DNA of 64,000 nt, taken from the NCBI GenBank assembly GCA_963765815.1, contig CAVXXT010000007.1, positions 62,001 through 126,000 of the forward strand, in the 5' to 3' direction. The translations under genes were made by a program, and so were the position numbers. This document shows, in pieces, positions 8,759-17,983 of this stretch (positions are counted from its first letter, which is position 1; every line of letters begins with the position of its first letter). The notes below the pieces were generated by a model that had not been told where the DNA came from, ran no database searches, and saw only the letters and a program-made list of their open reading frames with translations. This DNA comes from DATLNF01 sp963765815 (GTDB lineage Bacteria; Actinomycetota; Actinomycetes; BP-191).

Positions 8759-11239
8759 CTAGCCCTGGGTCAGCGTGATCGACTTCGAGCCCTTGTCGGT
8801 GCCCTGGTGGGCCGACGTGAACACGATGTAGACACCGGTGCCGGGGCGGATCGACCGGCCGATCACGTAGCGCCCCGAGCCGTCGGTGACCGTCTGCTTC
8901 ACCACGACGAACTTGCCGTTGATCAGCGTGCCGAGGCCGACCGCGACGTTGGCGTACGCCGGCAGCAGCGAGCCGGAGAAGGTGACCGGGTTGACCACCG
9001 CGCGCGAGGTCTCGCCAGCTCCCGGTGCCCTCGGGGTGTCGATGTTCACCCGGGTGTTGACCCGGATGACGCCGACCAGGGAGCGCACCGCCCCGTCCGG
9101 GGTGTTCGCGCCGTACGCCGTCTGCGTGAGCGGACGGACCACGAGGCTGAAGGCGCCGGACGCGTTGGTGGTCACCGTCGCGAGCGGGGTGTACGACGTC
9201 TCCCCGTAGGACTTCTTGAGGATGACGATCCCCGCCCCCGAGCACGGCTGACCGGCCGCTGTGGTGGCGGTCCCGAACAGCATCGGCGCGTTGCCCGCCG
9301 TGATCTGCGCCAGGTTGGTCGACAGCGAGATGAGCGCGGCGCACCCGCCGGCCGGCGGCTGGGTTGCCCCCGGCGTCGGGGCCGTCGAGGGCGTCGGCGC
9401 CGCGCTTGTCGGGGCGGCGCTCGGCGTCGGGCTCGACACACCCGAGGACGGCAGCGGGATCGCGCTCGCGGTGGAGCCACCCCCACCGCCCCCGCCACCC
9501 GTGCCGCCGCCACCGGTGCCGCCGCCACCGGTGCCGGTGTTGCCGGTCCCGCCGGTCGTGATGGCCGGGTTGTTGGCCGGGTTGGAGTCGGCGCAGTTGC
9601 CCGCGATGACACTCGGGCCGCTGCCGGCGAAGAACAGCGACTGGCCGGCGGCCTGCTCGCACTCGTCGTCCGACGCACCCGCGCCGCGTGGCGCGGTGGG
9701 GTTGGCGAAGCCGGTGATCGTGGCGGTCATCGGGTCCGTGCCGGAGAAGTCACCCGACGTCAACTGGGCGCCGGCCTCTCCCGCAGCGTTGGTGATCGTC
9801 GTGATCGAGCTCAGGCCGTTGGCGAAGCGGCCGGCGCCGGTCGTGCTGAACGTCACCTCGACGTCCTGCACCGGGTTGCCGTAGCGGTCGACCACGACCG
9901 CGGTGAACGTCCGGAAGCCGGGGTTGCGGAGGTCGACGTTGCGGGCCTCGAATCGGGTGGACTGCCGGAACGTCTTGGTCGCGCTGTCGCTGGTCGTCTG
10001 GACGCCGCCTGCGTCGTTGCCGGCGTTCTGGCCCGCGACGGTCGCCGTGACGGTGATCGTGCCGTTGCCCGCGGCGGACGGGTTGGTCTTGGTCAGCGTC
10101 ATCGAGCAGCGACCGGCGGAGTCGGTCGTGCATGACGTCGAGTTGAGCGTCGCGTCGGGATTGGCGGTGGTGTTCGGTCCGGGGTCGGAGACCGCGAACC
10201 GGACGATCACGCCGAAGGCCGGGTCACGGGTGTCGTTGGCGTCCGGGCTGTCCGGGGCGGTCACGACGACGTTGAACACCTCGGTGCGGAACGTGAGCGG
10301 GTTCTGGCAGACGTCCGGGTCGTTGGCGAAGTTGCCGCAGGTGAGGTCGAGGATCAGGTTGCTCGGCGCGCCGTTCCAGGTCTTGCTGGCCTGGCCGAAG
10401 GGCTCGCCGGTGTTCGGCCCTGCGGTGTCGACGGTCGTTGCGTTGTTGTCGGCGTTGACCTGGTTGACCCAGAACGAGATCTGGTCGGTGCCCGGCGCGT
10501 TGCCGACGTAGCTGCACGGGACCTGACCCTGCTGGTTGGTCGGGTTGGCGCAGGTCACCGGGGTCGCGTTGTTGGGGCCGGCGACGACGTCGCCGGTGAC
10601 GGCGACGCCGGGGACGGGGTCGCCGCTGGCGTTGCGGACCGTGACCACCATGACGTGCTGCTCGGTGACGACGTTGGTGTCCGAGGCGGGGTTGATCGAC
10701 AGCGTGCGGGCCGCCTGGGTGCCGCCGGCGGTGAAGGTCTTGGTGGAGGAGTCGCGGAACGTGTCGTCGTCGTTGTTGTCGCCGTCGGTGTCGGAGAACG
10801 CGACGACGGCGATGGTCCCGGGCTCGACGGCCGCGACGCCGAAGGTGAACTTGCCGTCAGCGCCGGTGGTGAACTCGGCCCGCTTCCCGTTGAGGAAGGA
10901 CGACGCCGGCGCGTTGGGCGCGACCGGGGTGACCGGGGGGTTGGCGTCGTTGGGGGTCGTGCAGAAGGTGACGTCCTGCGTGCCGGACGCCGGGTTCTCG
11001 GTCAGCGTCACGTCGATGATCTCGTTGGCCACCGGGCCGCCGCCCGGAGCGAGCACCGTGACGGTGAACGGGTTGCAGGTCCCGACCGCAGCCGAGTCCG
11101 CATCTGGCGTCATCGTCAGCGAGCCGATGTGGTCGGCGTACGCGATGCCGCCGAGCGGGACGGTGAGCGCGAGAGCGGTCGCGATCGCGGCGGGCAGCGC
11201 AAGGCGTGAGCGCGTGCGCGAGCTGGCGGTCCGGAGCAT
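8759..11239 (-). CDS. Large exported Ig-like surface protein A
   Basis: An 826-residue exported protein. The start ATG at 11239 follows AGGGGGAAA; the signal peptide (LALPAAIATALALTVPLGG) is cleaved near AYA. The mature protein is a string of Ig-like/invasin (Big-1 type) beta domains, each with phrases such as ADGKFTFGV, SSTKTF and DRYGNPVQDVEVTFS. Paired cysteines occur in the repeats. A Gly/Thr-rich linker (about residues 570-600) and a Pro/Ser/Thr stretch precede a 190-residue C-terminal module (637-826) that ends SAHQGTDKGSKSITLTQG. There is no LPXTG sorting signal or C-terminal membrane anchor. It is a paralog of the next gene upstream, and probably a cell-surface adhesin or wall protein. 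Confidence 0.85.
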   Translation of the reverse strand: MLRTASSRTRSRLALPAAIATALALTVPLGGIAYADHIGSLTMTPDADSAAVGTCNPFTVTVLAPGGGPVANEIIDVTLTENPASGTQDVTFCTTPNDANPPVTPVAPNAPASSFLNGKRAEFTTGADGKFTFGVAAVEPGTIAVVAFSDTDGDNNDDDTFRDSSTKTFTAGGTQAARTLSINPASDTNVVTEQHVMVVTVRNASGDPVPGVAVTGDVVAGPNNATPVTCANPTNQQGQVPCSYVGNAPGTDQISFWVNQVNADNNATTVDTAGPNTGEPFGQASKTWNGAPSNLILDLTCGNFANDPDVCQNPLTFRTEVFNVVVTAPDSPDANDTRDPAFGVIVRFAVSDPGPNTTANPDATLNSTSCTTDSAGRCSMTLTKTNPSAAGNGTITVTATVAGQNAGNDAGGVQTTSDSATKTFRQSTRFEARNVDLRNPGFRTFTAVVVDRYGNPVQDVEVTFSTTGAGRFANGLSSITTITNAAGEAGAQLTSGDFSGTDPMTATITGFANPTAPRGAGASDDECEQAAGQSLFFAGSGPSVIAGNCADSNPANNPAITTGGTGNTGTGGGGTGGGGTGGGGGGGGSTASAIPLPSSGVSSPTPSAAPTSAAPTPSTAPTPGATQPPAGGCAALISLSTNLAQITAGNAPMLFGTATTAAGQPCSGAGIVILKKSYGETSYTPLATVTTNASGAFSLVVRPLTQTAYGANTPDGAVRSLVGVIRVNTRVNIDTPRAPGAGETSRAVVNPVTFSGSLLPAYANVAVGLGTLINGKFVVVKQTVTDGSGRYVIGRSIRPGTGVYIVFTSAHQGTDKGSKSITLTQG
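9481..9545. repeat. Low-complexity GC-triplet tract inside surface protein A
   Basis: A 15-base unit GCCGCCGCCACCGGT occurs twice in tandem inside a longer GGT/GGC-type tract. On the minus strand it encodes the Gly/Thr linker before the C-terminal module. Such tracts are prone to length change. Confidence 0.6.
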
Positions 11240-11325
11240 GCGGGTTTCCCCCTGAGTCATGGAGTGGATCTTCCCCTCCGCCGAGCGTAGCGGTATCCGA
11301 CCATGGAGGACATGTCCGACAAAGG

Positions 11326-11361
11326 CCGGACGGCCGGTGGCTTTCGCCACCGGCCGTCCGG
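11326..11361 (-). terminator. Hairpin terminator between the two surface-protein genes
   Basis: Fifteen-base perfect arms (11326-11340 and 11347-11361, centred on GGACGGCCGGTGG) enclose a six-base loop, about 35 bases past the stop of surface protein B. It separates the transcription units of the two paralogs. Confidence 0.7.
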
Positions 11362-11393
11362 GTCGAGCTGGTCGTGCGTGGATCAGGGGCTGA

Positions 11394-13769
11394 CTAGCTG
11401 ACGCTCAGCAGGAGCGACTTCGAGCCCTTGTCCGTGCCCTGGTGCGCCGACGTGAAGATCACGTAGACGCCCTGGCCCGCACGGAGCGTGCGAGTGATGG
11501 AGTAACCACCAGCGGCGTTCGTCACCGTCTGCTGCAGGACCACGAACTGGCCGTTCACGAAGGTCCCGAGACCGACAGCCACGTTGCCGTAGCCGGGGAG
11601 CAGGGAGCCCGTGAAGGTGACCGGGTTCGTGACCGCGCGGGCCGAGTTGGCCGGCGCGGGCACAGCGGGCGTGGTGATGTTGACGCGGGTGTACACCCGG
11701 ACGACCACGATGTTCGAGCGGACAGCGTTGCTGGCCGTGTTGGCACCGTAGGCGGTCTGGGTCAGCGGCCGGACGACGAGGGTGAACTTGCCGTTCGCGT
11801 CGGTGGAGACCGTCGCGAGGGCGGTGTAGCTGGCCTCGCCGTACGACTTCTTGTAGATGGTGATAGCAGTGCTGGCACACGGCTGGTTCGCCGCGTTGAG
11901 CACGGTGCCGGTCAGGGTCGGCGAGTTGCCGGCCGTGATCTGCGTGACGTTGGCCGCCAGGGAGACGGACGACGGGGTACCGACGGTGCAGGCCGGGTTA
12001 CCGGTCGGCGAAGCCGTCGGGCTGGACGTCGGCGTACCGGTCGCGCTGCCACTCGGCGTCGCGGTCGGCGTGGGGCTGCCGATGGTGTTGGTGGAGCTGT
12101 CCGAGCACTTGCCGGCGGTCAGGTTCGGGTCGTTGCCCGAGAAGAGCGACGCGCCAGCGGCCTGCTCGCACTCGTCATCGGCCGTGCCGGCACCACGGGG
12201 GGTGACGACGCCACCGGCGACATAGCCGGTGATGGTGCCGGTGACGGTCTGGAAGCCGATCTCCGAGTTGGACGAGGTGACCTCAGCGGTCGCCTGACCG
12301 GCGGCGTTGGTCACCGCGACGATCGTGTCCGAGCCGTTCGCGAACCGGCCGGGGCCGGACTCGGTGAACGTGACCTGGACGTTGGGAACCGGGTTGCCGA
12401 AGCGGTCAACCACGGTCGCCGTGAACGTGCGGAAGCCGCCCGGAGCCGTGTTGGCCGTGTCCGGCGCGACGTCGATGCGACGCGCGGACGTGTTGCCGGC
12501 CGCCAGGAACTCCTTGGTGCCGGCGTCGGCCGGGCCGCCGCCAGCGACGGTGCCGGTGACGGTGATGACACCGGTCGCCGTGGAGGTGTTGACCTTGTTG
12601 AGCGTGGTGGAGCAGCGACCCGTGGCGTCCGTGGTGCAGGACGTCGGGGAGACGGTCGCGTCGGGGTTGGCCACGGTGTCCGGGCCCGGGTCCGCCACGG
12701 TCCAGCGGATCAGGATGCCGGAGGCGGGGTCGCGCACGCTGTCGGCGTCCGGGCCGTCAGGCACGGTCGAGACAGCGGTGAAGACCTCGGTGTGGTCGCC
12801 GAGCGCGTTCTGGCAGACCTCGGGGTCGTTCGCGTGGTCGGCACAGGTGACATCGATGTCGATGCCGGCCGGGGCCGGGGCGAAGTAGGTCTTCGTCGCG
12901 GTGACCGACGGCTCGCCCGCGTCGGGGTTCGGGCCGGTCGTGTCGACGGTGACCACGTTGTTGTCGGCGTTGTTCTGGTTGGCCCAGAACACCAGGTTGT
13001 CGGTGCCGACGAGGGTGCCGGTGTAGCTGCACACCGCGACGCCCTGCTGGTTGGTGTTGACGCCGGCGCCGCCCTGCTCACAGCTGAGCACGAGGGCGGA
13101 GTTGGGGCCGGACGTGATGTTGCCGACGATGTTGACGCCCGGCATCGGGTCGCCAGCAGCGTTCTTGGCGGTGATGTTCACGTTGTGAACCTCACCGGTG
13201 ATGTTCGTGTCGGTGGCCGGGTTCGCCGTGAGGGTGCGGGCGTTCTGCTGGCCGCCGGCGGTGAACGTCTTGGTGGACGTGTCACGGATGGCGTCGTTGT
13301 CGTTGTTGTCGGTGTTGGCGTCGTAGAACGCCGAGATGGCGATGCTCACGACGTCGGTGGAGGTGACACCGAAGACGAACTTGCCGTTGGCGTCCGTGGT
13401 GAACTCCGCGCGCGTGCCGTTGAGGAACACGGTCGGCGCAGCGTTCGGGGCAACCGACGTCGTCGCCGGGTCAGCGTCGTTCGACCCGTTGCAGAAGTCG
13501 ATCGTCGCGGTGCCCGACGGCGGGTTCTCGGTCAGCGTGACGTCGACGATCTCGGCGGGGACGGGGCCACCACCGGGAGCGACGAGCGTGACCGTGAACT
13601 GGTTGCAGGTGCCGACGGCGGCGGAGTCGGACTCCGGCGTCATCGTGAGCGACGCGATGTGAGCCGCGTTCGCTACCCCCGTCAGGGGGACGCTGATCGC
13701 CGCAGCTGCGGCGAACGCGACCGGGATCGAGGCGAAGCGCCTCATCCTCGGTGTGGTCGTTCGGAACAT
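11394..13769 (-). CDS. Large exported Ig-like surface protein B, paralog of A
   Basis: A 791-residue exported protein with the same architecture as surface protein A: signal peptide (ASIPVAFAAAAAISVPLTG), an N-terminal domain beginning AHIASLTMTPESDSAAVGTC, several Ig-like beta domains with DRFGNPVPNVQVTF and similar phrases, a Ser/Thr/Pro linker (TPTATPSGSATGTPT) in place of A's Gly-rich one, and the 190-residue C-terminal module (602-791) ending SAHQGTDKGSKSLLLSVS. The N- and C-terminal domains are close to those of A while the linkers differ, consistent with duplication followed by linker change. The ATG at 13769 has AAGGGAAA upstream. Confidence 0.85.
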   Translation of the reverse strand: MFRTTTPRMRRFASIPVAFAAAAAISVPLTGVANAAHIASLTMTPESDSAAVGTCNQFTVTLVAPGGGPVPAEIVDVTLTENPPSGTATIDFCNGSNDADPATTSVAPNAAPTVFLNGTRAEFTTDANGKFVFGVTSTDVVSIAISAFYDANTDNNDNDAIRDTSTKTFTAGGQQNARTLTANPATDTNITGEVHNVNITAKNAAGDPMPGVNIVGNITSGPNSALVLSCEQGGAGVNTNQQGVAVCSYTGTLVGTDNLVFWANQNNADNNVVTVDTTGPNPDAGEPSVTATKTYFAPAPAGIDIDVTCADHANDPEVCQNALGDHTEVFTAVSTVPDGPDADSVRDPASGILIRWTVADPGPDTVANPDATVSPTSCTTDATGRCSTTLNKVNTSTATGVITVTGTVAGGGPADAGTKEFLAAGNTSARRIDVAPDTANTAPGGFRTFTATVVDRFGNPVPNVQVTFTESGPGRFANGSDTIVAVTNAAGQATAEVTSSNSEIGFQTVTGTITGYVAGGVVTPRGAGTADDECEQAAGASLFSGNDPNLTAGKCSDSSTNTIGSPTPTATPSGSATGTPTSSPTASPTGNPACTVGTPSSVSLAANVTQITAGNSPTLTGTVLNAANQPCASTAITIYKKSYGEASYTALATVSTDANGKFTLVVRPLTQTAYGANTASNAVRSNIVVVRVYTRVNITTPAVPAPANSARAVTNPVTFTGSLLPGYGNVAVGLGTFVNGQFVVLQQTVTNAAGGYSITRTLRAGQGVYVIFTSAHQGTDKGSKSLLLSVS

Positions 13770-14139
13770 ACATTTCCCTTTCGTCGTTGGGCCGGGACCC
13801 GCTGAGCGGTCGTCTCGGCACCATGGGAACGAGGCCGTATGCCCCGTCGCCCGTTCGTTCGCGGCGCAGCCTAGCCGGTCGGAGAGTCACCCCCTTCCAA
13901 CACCTCTGCCAGGTGGCGCCCGAGCGGGCGAACGCCCACACGGAGGCCAAGCTGAAAGCTGCCCTTCACTTCCCTTGACGAGGTGGAAGCCCCCGAGTCG
14001 TCCTTTGCCCGCACATTTTCTTGCGGACGTTGATCGGCCGGATGGCGTATTTCCACTACGCCGGACCCTACCCGAAGTCGGGCAGCAGGGACCAAACGTG
14101 ATACTTCCCCGTCCAGAGGGAAACAATCCAGGGGCGAGC
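13770..14139. other. 370-base intergenic region upstream of surface protein B
   Basis: This lies downstream of the tethered sigma factor gene and upstream of surface protein B, both on the minus strand. It is noticeably less GC-rich than its surroundings between 13960 and 14130. It probably holds the promoter and leader of surface protein B. I found no convincing promoter pair, riboswitch consensus or small gene in it. Confidence 0.5.
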
Positions 14140-15819
14140 TCAGCTCGCGGTGACGGACTCCCGCAGGAGGTCGGTCAGGTCGCCGCTGTAGACGGCGAGG
14201 ATGCGCACCAGGCGCGGGATCGGCTCTACCTCGGCGGGCGTGACGGCGGCTCCGGTGCTGCCGAACGGCCGGAGGCCGGCGTCGCGGATCGGGCTGTCCA
14301 GAGCGGCCAGCACGGAGACGGTGACCGTCCCGTCGTCGTTCGTGACGGCCGAGGCGTCGTACGTCATCACCTTCGCAATGAGCGTCTGGCCGAACTGCGT
14401 GATCAGCGGCTGGAAGCTGAACACGATCGACTGGTCCGTGTTGCGTCTCATGGTCTGGTTGAGAGTTAGGTCCACGTCCAGCGTCTGGCCGACGAAGGTG
14501 CTGCGGGCGACCGTCGCCCCGCTGGCGTCGAGGTCGAGCGCCTGCTCCTGGACGAACGCCTCGGTGCTGATCACCGGCATGCCCTTGAGCGTGAACCGCG
14601 GCTCGGAGCTGAACGTCCGCGCGGCGACCGGAGCGGCGGTCGCCGCGACCGGGGCGGCGGCGAGCTCGGCGGCAGCGGGGGCTTCGGCAGTGGCCGCCCC
14701 GATCTCGGGAGCGTCGGCGAGTGTCTGAGCGGGCGCCTCGATCGCGGCCTCCCGGGTCGGCGCGGACGGCGCCGTCGCCTCCCGGGGGGCGCGGACGAGC
14801 GGCTGGCGAGCCGTGGCGACCGGCGTGGACGGCTTCGCCGGGACGGCCGTGACCGGCGGGGCGGTGACGGTGTCCTGGACGGCGGGCTTCGCAGGCTCAC
14901 CCTGGGGCGAGGCGACCGAGAGCGCCGGCGGCGACCCGACGGTCGGCGTGGTGGGGGTGCTGCCGAGCCGACCGGACGGCGGGGACGTCGCGGACTCGAC
15001 GCGGCCCCGGTCGCCGCCGAGGCCCGCCGCGCGCTTGAGCGCGGGGACGATCACGGTGGGCAGCGACATGACGAGCGCGATCACGATCAGCAGCGCCGTA
15101 CCGCGGCCGGGGGCGACCGTCGTGTCGGCGAGCAGTCGGCGCAGGGCGCGCCGGGCCCGGTAGAGGACGTGCTTGACGCTCTCCTCCGGGATGTCGAGCT
15201 CCGCGGCGATCTCCGGGATCGACTTCTCCTCGATCTCGCGCTTGACCAGGGCCTCGCGGTGCAGCGGGCTGAGCATGGCCAGCGCGTGCCGGACGATCGC
15301 CGCGTCCTCGGCCTGCACCAGCGGGTCCGACGGCTCCTCCTCGACGACCAGCTCGTGGGCGACGTTGTCGAGGTCCACCAGGGACGGGCGGCGCTGGGCG
15401 GCGCGGTAGCGGTCGATACACAGGTTGGCCGCCGTACGGCGGCACCAGGCGACCGCCTGGGCCTCGGACTCGAGGTCCGGCAGCGCGAGGAAGAGGCGGA
15501 GGAAGGTCTCCTGGACCACCTCGTCGACGTCGCGCTGGTCCTTCAGGTAGCGCCACGCGGTCTGGCCGATGGAGTAGCGGTGGCGCACGTAGAGCGCGGC
15601 GAAGAGCCGGCGCTCGTCGCCGAAGGGGGTGTTGGGGTCGACCGCGAGGCCCTCGTCGAGCTCGCCGACCAGCGCGGCGTTGACCGCGGCGGCCAGCTCG
15701 TGGTCGAACTCGGGGGTCGCGGACCGCAGGACCGCAGCTGCCTCGGCGTCGGCGACGGGGACGCTCGGTCGGTCAGCCGGGACGTCGGAGGACGGCGCGG
15801 AGCGGTCGTCCGGGTCCAC
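14140..15819 (-). CDS. ECF sigma factor fused to a membrane segment and extracytoplasmic domain
   Basis: A 559-residue protein. Residues about 70-235 are a complete ECF sigma factor: region 2 (DQRDVDEVVQETFLRLF, then AAANLCIDRYR-like) and region 4 (KSIPEIAAELDIPEESVKHV). A single transmembrane helix follows (LLIVIALVMSLPTVIVPAL, about 248-266), then a long Pro/Ala/Thr-rich linker and a C-terminal domain of about 150 residues (from FTLKGMPVISTEAF to the end) that should lie outside the membrane. The sigma factor is therefore tethered; release by proteolysis or a conformational signal is inferred. It lies directly upstream of two surface-protein genes, which are plausible targets. The GTG start follows GGGGGAGG. 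Confidence 0.85.
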   Translation of the reverse strand: MDPDDRSAPSSDVPADRPSVPVADAEAAAVLRSATPEFDHELAAAVNAALVGELDEGLAVDPNTPFGDERRLFAALYVRHRYSIGQTAWRYLKDQRDVDEVVQETFLRLFLALPDLESEAQAVAWCRRTAANLCIDRYRAAQRRPSLVDLDNVAHELVVEEEPSDPLVQAEDAAIVRHALAMLSPLHREALVKREIEEKSIPEIAAELDIPEESVKHVLYRARRALRRLLADTTVAPGRGTALLIVIALVMSLPTVIVPALKRAAGLGGDRGRVESATSPPSGRLGSTPTTPTVGSPPALSVASPQGEPAKPAVQDTVTAPPVTAVPAKPSTPVATARQPLVRAPREATAPSAPTREAAIEAPAQTLADAPEIGAATAEAPAAAELAAAPVAATAAPVAARTFSSEPRFTLKGMPVISTEAFVQEQALDLDASGATVARSTFVGQTLDVDLTLNQTMRRNTDQSIVFSFQPLITQFGQTLIAKVMTYDASAVTNDDGTVTVSVLAALDSPIRDAGLRPFGSTGAAVTPAEVEPIPRLVRILAVYSGDLTDLLRESVTAS

Positions 15820-15913
15820 TGAGCCTCCCCCGCTGGTTGCGTCTCTACCAGGATAGGACGCTTCCGAGCGCTGCGGGTCGTCTCGGCGGCAACACCACCC
15901 GCAGGTACAGTCC

Positions 15914-15929
15914 GGCGGGACGACCCGCC
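15914..15929. promoter_or_regulatory. Inverted repeat upstream of the PaaX-like gene
   Basis: GGCGGG-ACGA-CCCGCC lies about 30 bases before the start of the PaaX-like regulator. It is a possible autoregulatory operator, but GC-rich inverted repeats of this length are common by chance. Confidence 0.3.
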
Positions 15930-15959
15930 TGGCTGACCACGACGCGAGAGGAGGCCTGG

Positions 15960-16751
15960 ATGAACGCCCGCTCCGCGCTCTTCGACGTCTACGGCGACCA
16001 CCTGCGCGCCCGCGGCGGCCAGGCCCCCGTCGCCTGCCTCGTGCGGCTGCTCGCGCCGCTCGGCGTGGCCCCGCCGGCGGTGCGCACCGCCATCTCCCGG
16101 ATGGTCCGGCAGGGCTGGCTCAAGCCGGTGAAGATCGACGGCGCGGCCGGCTACGCGCTGACCGCCCGCGCCGCCCGCCGCCTCGACGACGCGCACGCCC
16201 GCATCTACCGCACCGACCAGCAGGACTGGGACGGCACCTGGCACCTGCTCGTCGTCTCGATGCCGAGCGGGCGATCCGCTCGCGACCGGGTGCGCGCCGG
16301 GCTGGGGTTCCTCGGCTACGGCCCGCTCGAGGACGCGACCTGGGTCGCGCCGCGTCCGGCCGCCGAGGCGGACTCGCTGCTCTCGGGCGAGGGCGCCCGG
16401 GCGGAGCGGTTCACCGCCCGCCACGACGGCGACTCCAGCATGCTGATCGGCCGGGCGTGGGACCTCGACGGGCTCGCCCGGGCCTACCTGCGCTTCCTGG
16501 ACGAGGCCGCGCTGCTCGCGGATCCCTCCGACAGCTCCGACCGGGGTGCCTTCATCGCGCGGACCCGGCTGGTGCACGAGTGGCGGAAGTTCCTGTTCAG
16601 CGACCCGGCCCTCCCGCCCGCGCTGCTCCCGGTGGACTGGCCGGGCCTGAAGGCGGCGGCGTACTTCGACGCCGAGTCGCACCGGCTGCTGCCGGCCGCC
16701 ACGCGGTTCGTCGACTCCTGCATGGCGCCCGAGTCCGAGGAAGGCGAGTAG
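15960..16751 (+). CDS. PaaX-family transcriptional regulator
   Basis: The 263-residue protein starts with an ATG preceded by AGGAGG. Residues 1-75 form the winged-helix domain typical of PaaX (SALFDVYGDHLRARGG, AVRTAISRMVRQGWL), followed by the central and C-terminal PaaX domains (GTWHLLVVSMP; FLFSDPALPPALLPVDWPG). PaaX repressors respond to phenylacetyl-CoA and control its degradation. The stop codon is immediately followed by the ATG of an enoyl-CoA hydratase, so the two form an operon. Only one catabolic gene is present here, so the effector may differ. Confidence 0.9.
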   Translation: MNARSALFDVYGDHLRARGGQAPVACLVRLLAPLGVAPPAVRTAISRMVRQGWLKPVKIDGAAGYALTARAARRLDDAHARIYRTDQQDWDGTWHLLVVSMPSGRSARDRVRAGLGFLGYGPLEDATWVAPRPAAEADSLLSGEGARAERFTARHDGDSSMLIGRAWDLDGLARAYLRFLDEAALLADPSDSSDRGAFIARTRLVHEWRKFLFSDPALPPALLPVDWPGLKAAAYFDAESHRLLPAATRFVDSCMAPESEEGE

Positions 16752-17540
16752 ATGGCCGAGCCGGTGCTGTACGACGTCGACGGCGCGGTGGCGACGATCA
16801 CGTTCAACCGGCCGGACGCGATGAACGCGGCCGACGTGCCGACGAAGCTCGCCCTGCTCGAGTCGCTGCAGCAGGCGTCGCGCGACCCGGCCGTGCGCGC
16901 GGTGGTGCTGACCGGGACCGGTCGCGCGTTCTGCGTCGGCCAGGACCTCAAGGAGCACGCGGAGCTGCTCGCGTCGGGTGACTCCGCGCCGCTCAACACG
17001 GTGACGGAGCACTTCAACCCGATCGTGCGCGTGCTCGCGGCGATGCCGAAGCCGGTGGTCGCCGGGATCAACGGCGCCGCAGCCGGCGCGGGTGCTGCCT
17101 TGGCGTTCGCCTGTGACTTCCGGATCGCGGCGGAGACGACGAAGTTCTCGATGGCGTTCACCGCGATCGGCCTGGTGCCGGACTCGGGTGCGTCGTGGAC
17201 GCTGCAGCGGCTGGTCGGCTATCCGCGCGCCATGCAGATGCTCATCTCGCCGGAGCCGGTGACGGCGCAGCAGGCGCTGGAGTGGGGACTCGTCACGTCG
17301 GTCGTCCCGGCCGATCAGGTCGGTGCGACCGCTGCGGGTCTGGCGCAGATGCTGGCGGCCGGGCCGACGGCGGCGTACGCGTGGACGAAGAAGATGCTGC
17401 GCTCGGCCGCGACGTCGGACCTCGATGCGGCGCTCGACCTCGAGGCCGAGCTGCAGTCGCTCGCCGGCGCGACGGAGGACCACCGCAACGCGGTGAAGTC
17501 GTTCCTGGCCAAGGAGAAGCCGACGTTCGAGGGGCGCTAA
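16752..17540 (+). CDS. Enoyl-CoA hydratase/isomerase family (PaaG-like)
   Basis: The 262-residue protein is a crotonase-fold enzyme: oxyanion-hole segments GRAFCVGQDLKEH and GINGAAAGAGAALAFACD are clear, followed by GLVPDSGASWTLQRLVG and the ARG/glutamate region. Together with the PaaX-like gene, it fits a PaaG-type isomerase or a hydratase acting on ring-derived or unsaturated acyl-CoA. The position is directly after the PaaX-like stop codon. The 3' end overlaps the convergent SRPBCC gene by four bases. Confidence 0.9.
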   Translation: MAEPVLYDVDGAVATITFNRPDAMNAADVPTKLALLESLQQASRDPAVRAVVLTGTGRAFCVGQDLKEHAELLASGDSAPLNTVTEHFNPIVRVLAAMPKPVVAGINGAAAGAGAALAFACDFRIAAETTKFSMAFTAIGLVPDSGASWTLQRLVGYPRAMQMLISPEPVTAQQALEWGLVTSVVPADQVGATAAGLAQMLAAGPTAAYAWTKKMLRSAATSDLDAALDLEAELQSLAGATEDHRNAVKSFLAKEKPTFEGR

Positions 17541-17977
17541 CCCCGAGCGGCCTGGGCCGCGAAGGCACGGAGGCTGCGGCGCAAGGGCCAGAGGAAGAGC
17601 GGGCGGAAGAGGGCGAAGCCGACCTGGCCGACGAGGCCGAGCGGCAGCTCGAGCCACTCGGTCCAGACGAAGCGGGCGCGGTCCGGGCCGAGCGCGACCA
17701 CCTCGAAGGCCGCCGTACCGCGGACGACCTTGCCGGTGTGGCGCACGACGCAGCACTGCGGGGCGTCGTACGCCGTGATGGTCATGGTGTCGACGAAGCC
17801 GACGCGCCCGATGCCGGTGAACGCCGAGAGCTCGTCGCCGACCTGGTGGCCGTCGCCGGACGTCACGTCGACGTGCGTGAGGAACATCCAGCGCGCCTGC
17901 GTCGGCCAGTCGACGGCCGTGCGCCAGACCTGCTCGGGCGACGCGTCGACGTCGACCGAGACGCTGACCTCAGGCAC
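17537..17977 (-). CDS. SRPBCC-family (START-like) protein
   Basis: A 146-residue protein with the helix-grip fold signature of polyketide-cyclase/SRPBCC proteins: VSVDVDASPEQVWRTAVDWP at the start and a long C-terminal helix (LRRSLRAFAAQAARG). These proteins bind hydrophobic ligands; no specific ligand can be deduced. It is convergent with the enoyl-CoA hydratase and starts seven bases after the DivIVA-like gene stop, so it may belong to that unit. Confidence 0.8.
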   Translation of the reverse strand: MPEVSVSVDVDASPEQVWRTAVDWPTQARWMFLTHVDVTSGDGHQVGDELSAFTGIGRVGFVDTMTITAYDAPQCCVVRHTGKVVRGTAAFEVVALGPDRARFVWTEWLELPLGLVGQVGFALFRPLFLWPLRRSLRAFAAQAARG

Positions 17978-17983
17978 CGGGCG

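Noticed and set aside
8738..13805. Long open frames opposite the surface-protein genes
   Set aside because: They are Arg/Gly/Ala-rich translations of the complementary strand of real genes in GC-rich DNA, without start signals or known domains.
13770..14139. A riboswitch before surface protein B
   Set aside because: The region is the right length but I could not match any riboswitch consensus or a clear terminator-antiterminator pair.
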